The notes beneath the pieces are model-generated. The model was not told the origin of the DNA. It did not search any database and saw nothing but the letters and a program-made list of their open reading frames with translations. 64,000 nt of DNA from Pontixanthobacter gangjinensis (lineage in GTDB: Bacteria > Pseudomonadota > Alphaproteobacteria > Sphingomonadales > Sphingomonadaceae). This document shows, one piece after another, positions 52,233 to 60,297 of this stretch. The stretch lies in assembly GCF_009827545.1 (NCBI RefSeq), contig NZ_WTYS01000001.1, positions 372,001-436,000 of the forward strand. Reading direction: 5' to 3'. Both the position numbers and the translations under genes were made by a program. Every line of letters begins with the position of its first letter. Within the stretch, counting starts at the first letter, position 1.

Positions 52233-52826
52233 CTATTCGTCATCCGAAGTTTTGGGGCCAATCGTATTAGGAGCGGGTAGCGCCTCCGCATCTGGATTCG
52301 CTTCATCGGGCAGTTCTGCAGCGCGTTCCCTCTCGAGCCGTTCCATATATTCTTTCTCAATGACCTCAACACGTTCCTGTTCGTCTGCTGCATCGGCATC
52401 GATTGTCGAAAGACGCTCTGCCCTGGCGTCTTCTATCAATTGGCCGAAACGCACCGAGGAACTGTTCGCCTTTTCTGCGTAGGCAGCTTTGATCATCGCA
52501 TCTGTGCAACCAGTGATACCGCCAGCACCAGTAGGCGAACATGACAAGGTGCCCGAGGCGCCGATGGTTTCGAAACTTTCAACCCGCTGTGCCCAGGCAA
52601 CATTCTCTCCGCTGTCGCTCTGACGCAGTTCCTCGGGAATACGGAAGCGCTCACCCTCGGCCTTGCGGGCGCAAACGGTGATTTCGGTTTCGGTCGATTC
52701 AGGGCAAGCATCATCGCCATAAATGATAACCATATTGACCTTATCGCCCGCGCCATCCTGAGCCGCCAATGGCGAGCCAGCAGTAATAGCGGAGGCGAGA
52801 AGAGCTGCAGCAAATATGCGTTTCAT
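52233..52826 (-). CDS. Secreted protein of unknown function ('VCAR' family)
   Basis: The 197-residue protein has a signal peptide (about 1-22, ending PLAAQ). A conserved-looking core follows: DDACPESTETEITVCARKAEGERFRIPEELR with two cysteines (about 38-68), and CSPTG and GCTDAMIKAAY carry two more. The C-terminal half is highly charged, Glu/Arg-rich and probably helical, ending in an acidic tail. I recall similar periplasmic proteins as common in sphingomonads, with no known function. It lies 35 bases upstream of wecB on the same strand, so co-transcription is possible. Confidence 0.72.
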   Translation of the reverse strand: MKRIFAAALLASAITAGSPLAAQDGAGDKVNMVIIYGDDACPESTETEITVCARKAEGERFRIPEELRQSDSGENVAWAQRVESFETIGASGTLSCSPTGAGGITGCTDAMIKAAYAEKANSSSVRFGQLIEDARAERLSTIDADAADEQERVEVIEKEYMERLERERAAELPDEANPDAEALPAPNTIGPKTSDDE

Positions 52827-52938
52827 CGGTCTGGTCCCATGATTGAATGTTGACACCATTAAGCGCGCTTCGGAGTGAATGATATATTAAGCGACGCGCA
52901 GTGGGAAGCAGCTCCCACCAAGCATCTGTATCTTCAGG

Positions 52939-53460
52939 TTAAACCCGCTCAGCCAATTTAATCGCCACGCGGCAGCCCAACCGGATAACGCCAGAAAGCA
53001 ACGGATAAGCAGGTGCGTTTTCGGCGCCGGCAGCCAGGGCGGCATCGAGGTGCTCGCGCTCCTCTTCACGAAACTCCTCGATCATCGCTGATAATTCTGG
53101 GTCGGCATCATCGCCCGCCAGCGCCTCGAGCTGGTCGGAATAATGCTTGTCAATTTCGGTTTCTACCGCCGCAGTACACGCCATCGCGGCTTCGGGGCCC
53201 AGTAAAGCGGTTCCCGCACCGAGCGCGTATCCGGCAGCGGACCAGAACGGTTGAAGGATGGTCGGACGAATGCCGCGGCGCGCCATCAACGCATCAAATT
53301 TGGCCCGATGGTTCTCCTCTTGCGCGGCCATCGCAGCAATTTCAGCCGAAAGCGGGTGGCGATCACCCATTACGGCCAATTGACCTTGATAGATGCGGGT
53401 CGCGCCAAATTCCCCAGCCTGATCGACACGGATCATACTTTCAATGTCGGGCTTACTCAT
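52939..53460 (-). CDS. coq7: COQ7-type demethoxyubiquinone hydroxylase
   Basis: The 173-residue di-iron protein hydroxylates the ring in ubiquinone synthesis. The N-terminal IRVDQAGEFGATRIYQGQLAVM and the ExxH iron motifs AAQEENHRAKFD (about 59-70) and EFREEEREHLDAAL (about 144-157) are clear. The start ATG at 53460 overlaps the dsbB stop (ATGA), so the two are translationally coupled; a longer frame from 53535 lies inside dsbB and lacks homology. Confidence 0.95.
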   Translation of the reverse strand: MSKPDIESMIRVDQAGEFGATRIYQGQLAVMGDRHPLSAEIAAMAAQEENHRAKFDALMARRGIRPTILQPFWSAAGYALGAGTALLGPEAAMACTAAVETEIDKHYSDQLEALAGDDADPELSAMIEEFREEEREHLDAALAAGAENAPAYPLLSGVIRLGCRVAIKLAERV

Positions 53461-53963
53461 GCTTGCTTGCCTTTCACCCGGGCCAGAAGGCCAAGTATTA
53501 TCAAACCTACGCTGACCGATATCAGGAAGTTCCAACCCGCGAGGCTAACACCCATGAAATCCCACGGTGAGACATCACAGCGGACCAGCGGAGCATTCAT
53601 AATCGCATCAAGAGCGTTGCCGCCCGTATCCTGAATGGTGGTCGCGCATCCGGTGATGCCCTCCCACCAATCATATTCGACGCCTGCATGGAACCCGCCG
53701 ATCAAGCCCGAGATAATCACCGCAATCGCCGCAAGCGCTGTCAGCATAGTTTTGGGCAAAAGCGCCTTGGACGGAGCGAAAAAGGACAAGGTTGCGAAAC
53801 CTAGGGCGGCAAAATGCGGCCACCGCTGCCACCAGCACATTTCGCAAGGATACAGTCCGAAACCATATTGCGAAATATATGCGCCACCCAGCAACAGGGC
53901 TGGAACGGCCAATGCCAACCGTTGCGCGAGTTTCAGCGAATGGTTCTCAGTCATATACTTCAT
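53457..53963 (-). CDS. dsbB: Disulfide bond formation protein B (DsbB)
   Basis: The 168-residue inner-membrane protein reoxidises DsbA using quinones. Four membrane helices are visible. The first periplasmic CxxC is in YPCEMCWWQRWPH (about 38-50), and the second cysteine pair is about 25 residues apart in CATTIQD and VRCDV. The start is 53963, or 53954 three codons later. It overlaps coq7 by four bases; the link to ubiquinone synthesis is functionally sensible because DsbB passes electrons to quinone. Confidence 0.92.
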   Translation of the reverse strand: MKYMTENHSLKLAQRLALAVPALLLGGAYISQYGFGLYPCEMCWWQRWPHFAALGFATLSFFAPSKALLPKTMLTALAAIAVIISGLIGGFHAGVEYDWWEGITGCATTIQDTGGNALDAIMNAPLVRCDVSPWDFMGVSLAGWNFLISVSVGLIILGLLARVKGKQA

Positions 53964-53985
53964 TCATATGGGGGCCATTGCCCGA

Positions 53986-55323
53986 TTATTTCGCTCTGGC
54001 AACCGCGTTGGGTGATGTCCGGCGTAGTGTCTGCAAGGCATAATAAAGCTGGAAGTCGTCGACACCCTGTTCCTTCAATTCTGCAGATGTCAGTTTGAAG
54101 CGCGGGTCGGCAAGCTTATCAGCCTCCAACTCTCTATCTTCCAGCGCCAATTCATTGACCAGATGGCCGCGCAGATCCGATTCTCGCAGTTGGAATTTGG
54201 CGCGCCGTTCGAGATCGGGATCAGACAATTGCGGGACTTTGATGTCAGGCGTAATGCCGCCTTCTTGAACCGACTTGCCAGCTGGCGTGTAATACCGTGC
54301 GGTGGTCAGTTTGAGCGCCGAATCGCGCGTAAGTGGTAGAAGCGTTTGCACACTGCCTTTGCCGAAGCTTTGTTGGCCCATGACCACCGCCCGGCGGTGA
54401 TCCTGCAATGCGCCCGCGACAATTTCAGACGCCGAAGCCGAACCTGCGTCAATCAACACAATCAGCGGAACACCCTTGGCAATCTGGCCACGGAACACAG
54501 ATTCAGAATCGTAATAGATTGTTTCGCCAGTGGCACGGCCACGCTGAGAAACAATCCGCCCCTTATCAAGGAACAGATCAGACAAGGCGACCGCCTCATC
54601 TAGCGAGCCACCGGGGTTGGAGCGCAAATCGAGCACCAGCCCGCTCATTCTGCCTGATGCTTCTTTCTGCAATCCCTGATAGGCGGAGAATACATCGGAG
54701 CCGACGTCGCGTGAGAATTCATTGACCGATATGACGCCGATGTTGCCTGCTTCAAGCTTGGACGTAACAGGTTCAAGTTCAATCACACCGCGGACGACGG
54801 TCACATCAAACGGCTCATCCCGGCCAGGGCGGAAAATAGACAAACGTATCGGCGTTCCTGCCGGGCCACGCATCTGACTGACGGCATCGTCAAGGTCGCC
54901 GCCATAGATCAACTTGCCTTCGAGATGCGTGATGTAATCGCCTGCCTTCAGCCCCGCTTCCTCGGCCGGGCTACCGCGGAATGGTGAAATAATCTTGACC
55001 GCGCCGTCGTCCATGATGACTGACAAGCCGAGCCCCGAATAATTACCGTCGATCATTGTATTCAGACGCTGGAGATCCGACCCGTCGAGATAACCAGAAT
55101 GCGGATCAAGCGAAGACAGCATTCCATCAATCGCACCGCGTATCAGTTTTTCATCATCAACTTCCTCGACGTAATTCGCCTTGATCTGCTGATAGGTCGC
55201 GAAAAGCTTCGCAAATTCAGGGCCTGCCCGCCCGTCAACCTGAGCCATCCCAGCGGTCGTGGCAGGAATCAAGGCTACGGCAGAAACGAGCGCAGTGGCG
55301 CGAACAAGGGCAGCAAATTTCAT
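53986..55323 (-). CDS. ctpA: C-terminal processing peptidase, S41 family
   Basis: The 445-residue periplasmic protease has a signal peptide (about 1-27). A PDZ domain follows (about 80-165; GLGLSVIMDDGAVKIISPFRGSPAEEAGLKAGDYI). The catalytic Ser is in IDAGSASASEIVAGAL and the Lys in GQQSFGKGSVQTL, and both are intact. Such proteases trim envelope proteins and control peptidoglycan hydrolases. The start ATG 55323 has AAAGG upstream; the preceding codon TTG could also initiate. It lies downstream of envC, as is common in alphaproteobacteria. Confidence 0.95.
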   Translation of the reverse strand: MKFAALVRATALVSAVALIPATTAGMAQVDGRAGPEFAKLFATYQQIKANYVEEVDDEKLIRGAIDGMLSSLDPHSGYLDGSDLQRLNTMIDGNYSGLGLSVIMDDGAVKIISPFRGSPAEEAGLKAGDYITHLEGKLIYGGDLDDAVSQMRGPAGTPIRLSIFRPGRDEPFDVTVVRGVIELEPVTSKLEAGNIGVISVNEFSRDVGSDVFSAYQGLQKEASGRMSGLVLDLRSNPGGSLDEAVALSDLFLDKGRIVSQRGRATGETIYYDSESVFRGQIAKGVPLIVLIDAGSASASEIVAGALQDHRRAVVMGQQSFGKGSVQTLLPLTRDSALKLTTARYYTPAGKSVQEGGITPDIKVPQLSDPDLERRAKFQLRESDLRGHLVNELALEDRELEADKLADPRFKLTSAELKEQGVDDFQLYYALQTLRRTSPNAVARAK

Positions 55324-55430
55324 CAATAGTGGCCTTTCAATTCAGCCGTACATATCGCGCACCGCATGTGAATGAAAGATGACGATTTCCAGGGCGTCTC
55401 GTGCTGGGGCGATAGAGGTTCGAATTATTA

Positions 55431-55452
55431 GGCCCCTCTGATCGCGAGGGCC
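55431..55452 (-). terminator. Hairpin between envC and ctpA
   Basis: On the minus strand GGCCCTC (55452-55446) pairs with GAGGGGCC (55438-55431) with one bulged base, followed by TAATAATT. It starts right after the envC stop. It may partly terminate or stabilise the upstream mRNA. Confidence 0.45.
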
Positions 55453-55453
55453 A

Positions 55454-56671
55454 CTATTGAATGAACTGGAGCGGATTCACGGGCGTTCCATCTCTGCGTA
55501 ATTCCAAAGTCACCAGCGGAGCATCAACCCCCGCAACACCAAGCGGGGAACCAGCTACCAAATCGTCACCAACCTCCACATCATTTCTGGCCAAGCCAGT
55601 AATCAGACTAGTCCAGCCGCCCGGATGTTCGAGAATGACAATCCGCTCATAACCACGATAAGGCCCGGCGAAAGCAACTCTTCCTTCAGCCGGAGCAATT
55701 ACTTGCGCGCCAGCCCTTGGGGAAAGAGAGAGCCCCGTGTTTCTGACCCCGCCAGAAGTGGATTCGCCAAATCCCGCCACAGTCCGGCCTGTTACCGGCA
55801 ATTGGAAGCTAGCCCCCGGGGCAGTTGCGCTAGACGCGGGCGAAGGCACATCAACTTTTGCTATTGAATTCTGGGGCCGCGCAGGGCGCATTGTCGGCCC
55901 AGGTAAAGCCGCTAGCTCTTTACGTAGGCTACCTGCTGCATCCAGCCGTTCCACAAGATTGTCGAGATCTCGAGCCTCTTCCGCTAAAGCGAGGGCACGC
56001 TCGCTTTCACGGTCCGCATCGCCGCTCGCTTGCCGCGAAATTAACCTCTGGCGCGTTTCCAATCCAGCCAATCGCTTTTGACGTTCAGCGAGCTGTGTTT
56101 CGCTTCGTTTGAGCGCGGCTAGCGCCTGATTCGCTTCTAGTTCCAACGCTCGGCCACGATCAATTTCGCTTCGCAGTGCAGCAGTCCTTTTCCGCACTTG
56201 CGGGATCGTGCTTTCGAGTAATGCACGCAGATAAACGGTCTCCCGCAAACTGCCCGGCCTAAGAGCGGACAATGCAAGCGGGCGCCTCGCAAGTTTCTGC
56301 AGCGCTCCGGTCAATCGAATCAGCGGGCCGCGCCTTTGTGCGAGGCGGCGGCTTAGTGTGGCCCGCTCTCCACTGATGAGCGAAATTCGCGCTTCCGCTG
56401 CGGCGATCCCTGCTTCAGCCTGTTGGATGCGCGCCGCCAGCGCGGCTGCTTCTGTCGCGGTTTTTTCCGCTGCTTGGGTTGCGGACCGTGCCTCAGCTTC
56501 AAGTTTAGCGCCTCGCGCTTCTGCTTCTTTTGATTCGGCCAGGGCCCTGCTCAAGGCCGCCCTTGAGTCCGATGAATCGTCAAACACTGCTTCGCGCTGG
56601 GCAAAGGCAATGGTGCCCACCAGCAAGGGTAACGCCAGAGTTGCTGCAAGAAGTGACTTAAAATACCTCAC
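55454..56671 (-). CDS. envC: EnvC-like murein hydrolase activator with degenerate LytM domain
   Basis: The 405-residue protein has a signal peptide (about 1-25) and a long Ala/Glu/Arg-rich coiled coil (about 30-260). The C-terminal LytM/M23 domain (about 300-405) has lost zinc ligands: the usual HxGxD position reads NTGLSLSP and the HLHFE position reads VTLEL. This is what is expected of an amidase activator rather than an enzyme. The start is GTG at 56671. It is downstream of rlmH and upstream of ctpA. Confidence 0.9.
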   Translation of the reverse strand: MRYFKSLLAATLALPLLVGTIAFAQREAVFDDSSDSRAALSRALAESKEAEARGAKLEAEARSATQAAEKTATEAAALAARIQQAEAGIAAAEARISLISGERATLSRRLAQRRGPLIRLTGALQKLARRPLALSALRPGSLRETVYLRALLESTIPQVRKRTAALRSEIDRGRALELEANQALAALKRSETQLAERQKRLAGLETRQRLISRQASGDADRESERALALAEEARDLDNLVERLDAAGSLRKELAALPGPTMRPARPQNSIAKVDVPSPASSATAPGASFQLPVTGRTVAGFGESTSGGVRNTGLSLSPRAGAQVIAPAEGRVAFAGPYRGYERIVILEHPGGWTSLITGLARNDVEVGDDLVAGSPLGVAGVDAPLVTLELRRDGTPVNPLQFIQ

Positions 56672-56688
56672 TCGCCCATTCTGCCTGA

Positions 56689-57111
56689 TTAATTGGAGCG
56701 ATGATAGGGATGGCCAGCAAGTATGGCGGTTGCGCGGTAAAGCTGTTCGAGCAGCATCGCTCGGGCCATTAAATGCGGCCAGGTCGCTTTGCCAAATGCC
56801 ATCAAAACGTTGGCTTCGGCTCGCTCATCAGCAGAATGGCCATCTGCTGCACCGATAATAAAGCGTACCTCACGCATGCCATTATCACGCCATCCGCCCA
56901 ACATGTCGGCGAACGCTTCCGAATCGAATTGCTTACCGCGCTCATCGAGCAGAACTGTTTGAATCGGGGTTTGTGGATCGGGTATGCGCCCACCTGTTTC
57001 AGGCAATTCTGTCAGCTTTAGGGGCCAAGCAATCCGCTTTTCATAGCGAGCAACAAGTTCAGCCTCGGGAGAACGCGCGATCTTTCCGCGGGCGATCACA
57101 TGCAGCAGCAT
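56689..57111 (-). CDS. rlmH: 23S rRNA (pseudouridine1915-N3)-methyltransferase
   Basis: The 140-residue SPOUT-family enzyme methylates helix 69 of 23S rRNA. It starts LLHVIARGKIARSPEAELVARYEKRI, with VLLDERGKQFDSEAFADML and the knot motif FIIGAADGH, and ends with the family tail LMARAMLLEQLYRATAILAGHPYHR. A strong AGGAGGG site precedes the ATG. It sits 42 bases after rsfS in the nadD-rsfS-rlmH string. Confidence 0.97.
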   Translation of the reverse strand: MLLHVIARGKIARSPEAELVARYEKRIAWPLKLTELPETGGRIPDPQTPIQTVLLDERGKQFDSEAFADMLGGWRDNGMREVRFIIGAADGHSADERAEANVLMAFGKATWPHLMARAMLLEQLYRATAILAGHPYHRSN

Positions 57112-57153
57112 TGTTCGCGTTCCCTCCTGTGGCCTTAAGCTCTGCCTGAAATT

Positions 57154-57615
57154 TTAGGCGTTCCCGCTTGCGACAGGCGGCGCATCGCCAAATGCCCACA
57201 TCCGTTCAAGATTATAGAAGCTGCGCACTTCTGGGCGAAACAGGTGGACAACCACATCGCCGCCATCAATCAAAACCCAATCAGCGGCGGGCAAGCCTTC
57301 GAGCCGCACCGGACCATGTCCAGCGCGCTTAAGGTGCTCTGCCAGTTTTTGCGACATGGACGCTACTTGGCGTGTCGACCGGCCGGATGCGATGACCATG
57401 TGATCCGCAATACTCGACTTGCCCGCAAGCGGGATTGTAACAATATCCTGGGCCTGATCATCGTCGAGTTGCTTCAAAACAACCGCCAATGGCGAGCCTG
57501 GTTCAGCTTCGATTTGAGGCAATTCGCTATCTGGCATAAAATTATCTGACATAGGGTTTTCTGACATTGAGGTGAGGCCGCCATGGGCCGAAAAAGAGGT
57601 TTGCGCCTTTTGCAT
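57154..57615 (-). CDS. rsfS: Ribosome silencing factor RsfS
   Basis: The 153-residue protein blocks subunit joining by binding L14. The core (about 35-140) has LKQLDDDQAQDIVTIPLAGKSSIADHMVIASGRSTRQVASMSQKLAEHLKRAG and WVLIDGGDVVVHLFRPEVRSFYNLERMW. The N-terminus is uncertain: methionines at residues 1, 17 and 22 (57615, 57567, 57552) are all possible, and the first 30 residues are not conserved. It lies between nadD and rlmH. Confidence 0.93.
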   Translation of the reverse strand: MQKAQTSFSAHGGLTSMSENPMSDNFMPDSELPQIEAEPGSPLAVVLKQLDDDQAQDIVTIPLAGKSSIADHMVIASGRSTRQVASMSQKLAEHLKRAGHGPVRLEGLPAADWVLIDGGDVVVHLFRPEVRSFYNLERMWAFGDAPPVASGNA

Positions 57616-57698
57616 AGGCGATATTTATACTCCGGGATTTATGAATAGATGATGGTGTTGGCAGAGCCATGAGCGACACGATTATCATGCGAAATGCG

Positions 57699-58349
57699 TC
57701 ATGCGGTTTGGTCGCTCTGTTCCGGAAGAAGCTTTCTGTGAGTCACTTGGTCGCGCGGTGGATAGGTAGAATAGTGTGACGCCCAGTTCGGATCAGCGCG
57801 CCGAATTGACGTTGCCGAGCGAGAATCCGGGTCAAATCGCAAAGTCACCAGTGCCGGTGCGCTCCTTTGGGTCCCGTTTCGAAATCGAGATGCTGGCACA
57901 AGGTAGCGCCGCAGCCAAGCCATCGCGGGACTGGCGATAGCATCTGCATCATAGCCGGGACGTGCAATTACCGCAATCGGCATTGTACGCCCTATCTCCC
58001 TCCACTGTCGCCAATGGTGGAACTGCGCGAGATTATCGGACCCCATCAACCAAATAAAGTCCTGTTTCGGGTATAGGCGCTTAATCGCTTTCAGCGTGTC
58101 AACGGTATAGCGGGTTTGCAGGCGCTGCTCCATCGCGGTGACGCGAATCGGCGCGCGGCGTGCTTGGACCAGAGCAGATCGGAAGCGGGCATCAAGAGGC
58201 GCCATCCCTTGCTTCGGTTTCAGCGGATTTCCCGGCGACACCAGCCACCAGATTTCGTCGAGGCCAAGCGCTTCCATCGCGAATAAGGAAACCCGCCGAT
58301 GCCCGCCATGCGCCGGATTAAAACTGCCGCCCAGAAGGCCAATCCGCAT
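57699..58349 (-). CDS. nadD: Nicotinate-nucleotide adenylyltransferase
   Basis: The 216-residue enzyme makes deamido-NAD from nicotinate mononucleotide and ATP. The N-terminus has GLLGGSFNPAHGGHRRVSL (HxGH motif), WLVSPGNPLKP, and WLMGSDNLAQFHHW. The C-terminal ATP motif is SATSIRRADPNW (SxxxR). Length is normal. It heads the run nadD-rsfS-rlmH-envC-ctpA. Confidence 0.95.
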   Translation of the reverse strand: MRIGLLGGSFNPAHGGHRRVSLFAMEALGLDEIWWLVSPGNPLKPKQGMAPLDARFRSALVQARRAPIRVTAMEQRLQTRYTVDTLKAIKRLYPKQDFIWLMGSDNLAQFHHWRQWREIGRTMPIAVIARPGYDADAIASPAMAWLRRYLVPASRFRNGTQRSAPALVTLRFDPDSRSATSIRRADPNWASHYSTYPPRDQVTHRKLLPEQSDQTA

Positions 58350-58653
58350 CTTACAATACCGCCAAGATTTGTGTTTCTAGACCTGACCGGACCGAAATAC
58401 TTTGGGTGCAGCGCTGAAATCTCATCGCAACGCGCTTAGCACGCATATCTCACGATAACAGAATCCAAATTTCGGGGCCACAAACAGCGATAAGCCCGAT
58501 TCGTTCCCAAAAAATTGCAGGAAATGCGCTAAAAACACGCTTTACCGTGCGATTCCTTCGACTCGGCTCTCCGATAGATCACGCGATTCGACCCTCTTCA
58601 ATTCGCGTGCTAGCTGCCCCACTCTAAAAGAATATAGGGTCGTAGGAACTATC
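58350..58653. other. Divergent intergenic region nadD / M23 peptidase
   Basis: This 304-base gap separates the minus-strand nadD string from the plus-strand M23/bactofilin pair, and should hold both promoters. Only the ribosome site AGGA at 58644-58647 is clear. A 93-codon frame crossing on the minus strand (58542-58823) is antisense to the M23 gene and is not credited. No RNA gene or operator was seen. Confidence 0.6.
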
Positions 58654-59835
58654 TTGGACAAGAACGCAACTGCTGGCGGAATGGCAAGCCGCTTGGCTGA
58701 CTGGTTTCCTGATCGCGAATTTTTCATGCGGTCGCAGGGGCAAGTCCGCTTCATCAAAATTTCATCCGGAATGCAAAAGGCTGTAGCAGCCTTAGTCGTT
58801 GCCGCGTTGCTTGGCTGGGCCATATCGATGGTGGTTATGGCGTGGAGCCAATATCAGGCGCAAGCAGACCGCGCATCATTGCTGCAACGCGAAGCCAAGG
58901 TGGCGACATCTGAAGAACGTTTTGACGAATATGCTAGCGATATAGGAAAAGTCACCAGCGATTTGGCAGCTCGGCAAGACTTTCTAGAAGCAGCAACCTC
59001 TGCTGTTCTCCCAGAAGATGCGGCAATGGCCAAAGAAGGTGAGACGGTCACCGATTCTTCAACGGAGGCCGGTGAAACAGTCTCTAAAGTGAGCGCGCTA
59101 ATCCCAGAAGCAAGGAACCTTGCCGAAATCGAAGCGCGCCAACTGGTTCTGGTTGAACGGCTGACCCGCTATGCTGACCGGCGCGCGGCGCGGGCCGCAA
59201 ACGCGATTCGTAGCCTCGGCCTTGATCCCAAAGCGATGCAGAACGCGCCGGATAGATCCGCGATGGGTGGTCCACTTCAACAATTGTCGAGCGGTTCCGG
59301 TTCAAAGCTTGACCCGCGCTTTGAACGGCTTGGGGCAAGTATGGACCGAATGGCAGCGCTCGAACGCGGGCTTGAAGGCATACCCCAATTCCTGCCTGCA
59401 AGTGCAAATCTGATTTCGTCTGGTTTCGGCTATCGGCGTGACCCGTTCAACGGCGGCGGCGCGATGCATTCCGGCCTTGATTTCAAAGGTCCCATCGGCG
59501 CGCCGATCCATGCTGCCGCTAAGGGTAAGGTTACCCATGTCGGCTGGAAGAGCGGCTACGGTAAAACCGTCGAAATCACTCACGGTAACGGGATGTTGAC
59601 CCGATACGCTCACATGTCCAAATTCAACGCCGCGTTGGGGCAGCAAGTCGCCGCTGGCGACATCATCGGCGCAATTGGCAGCACCGGCCGTTCGACCGGA
59701 CCGCACCTTCACTTCGAAGTGCGAATCAATGACCGAGCGGTAAATCCGCGACCATTTTTGGAGAAAGCTCCCCATGTTCTCGAAGAAGCCCGAGCAGCCG
59801 CACCGCGTCAGCCCATCCGCCAAACAGTCCGGTAG
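58654..59835 (+). CDS. M23 family peptidoglycan endopeptidase (LmdC-like)
   Basis: The 393-residue membrane-anchored protease has a short cytoplasmic region, a membrane helix (about 46-68) and a coiled-coil region (about 70-240). The C-terminal M23 domain is intact: MHSGLDFKGPIGAPIHAAAKG holds the first His/Asp ligands and GPHLHFEVRIND the HxH. It would cut peptide cross-links. The start is TTG at 58654, with AGGA 6 bases upstream. The 3' end overlaps the bactofilin gene by 62 bases. M23/bactofilin pairs shape cell curvature or stalks in other alphaproteobacteria. Confidence 0.92.
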   Translation: MDKNATAGGMASRLADWFPDREFFMRSQGQVRFIKISSGMQKAVAALVVAALLGWAISMVVMAWSQYQAQADRASLLQREAKVATSEERFDEYASDIGKVTSDLAARQDFLEAATSAVLPEDAAMAKEGETVTDSSTEAGETVSKVSALIPEARNLAEIEARQLVLVERLTRYADRRAARAANAIRSLGLDPKAMQNAPDRSAMGGPLQQLSSGSGSKLDPRFERLGASMDRMAALERGLEGIPQFLPASANLISSGFGYRRDPFNGGGAMHSGLDFKGPIGAPIHAAAKGKVTHVGWKSGYGKTVEITHGNGMLTRYAHMSKFNAALGQQVAAGDIIGAIGSTGRSTGPHLHFEVRINDRAVNPRPFLEKAPHVLEEARAAAPRQPIRQTVR

Positions 59836-60250
59836 GAATATGGCTGGAAACTCTACATTCTCGGTCATCGGAGCGGATGTCACGATTACAGGTGATGTGT
59901 CCGCCACGACCGAATTGCATGTCGATGGCCGAATTGAAGGCGACATCAAATGTGCATCGCTTGTGCAGGGTGAAGCGAGCGTGGTGAAGGGCGCTGTAGA
60001 AGCCGAAACTGCCCGCATGGCCGGTACTTTGAAGGGCTCCATTTCCGCGCGCGAATTGGTGATTTTGAAAACCGCAAAGATCCATGGTGATGTGCATTAT
60101 GAGGCGCTTACCATCGAACAAGGCGCAGTTGTTGAAGGCAAGTTTGCACCGCAAAGCGTTAGCAAGGCAGTTGCCGCTCCGAAAAATGAAACGCGAACGG
60201 GCGGAGCGGCTACCAATGAAGAAGAGCCAAAGCTTACCCTCGCAAACTAG
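59774..60250 (+). CDS. Bactofilin
   Basis: The 158-residue polymer-forming cytoskeletal protein has a basic, Pro-containing N-tail (MFSKKPEQPHRVSPSAKQ) and a right-handed beta-helix core (about 25-125; SVIGADVTITGDVSATTELHVDGRIEGDIKCASLVQGEASVVKG). A charged C-terminal tail follows. It forms nucleotide-free filaments at the membrane. GGAG lies 9 bases upstream of the ATG. The 62-base overlap with the M23 gene in another frame is long for coupling; a later start (ATG near residue 23, 59840) would remove it but cut the family's N-tail. Confidence 0.93.
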   Translation: MFSKKPEQPHRVSPSAKQSGRNMAGNSTFSVIGADVTITGDVSATTELHVDGRIEGDIKCASLVQGEASVVKGAVEAETARMAGTLKGSISARELVILKTAKIHGDVHYEALTIEQGAVVEGKFAPQSVSKAVAAPKNETRTGGAATNEEEPKLTLAN

Positions 60251-60297
60251 GCTCTGCTACTGCTCAAAGGCGCGAAGTTTACAAGCGCGAACCCAAG

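Noticed and set aside
58542-58823. 93-codon minus-strand frame before the M23 gene
   Set aside because: It is antisense to the M23 gene's TTG start and membrane-helix region, with no ribosome site and no family resemblance.
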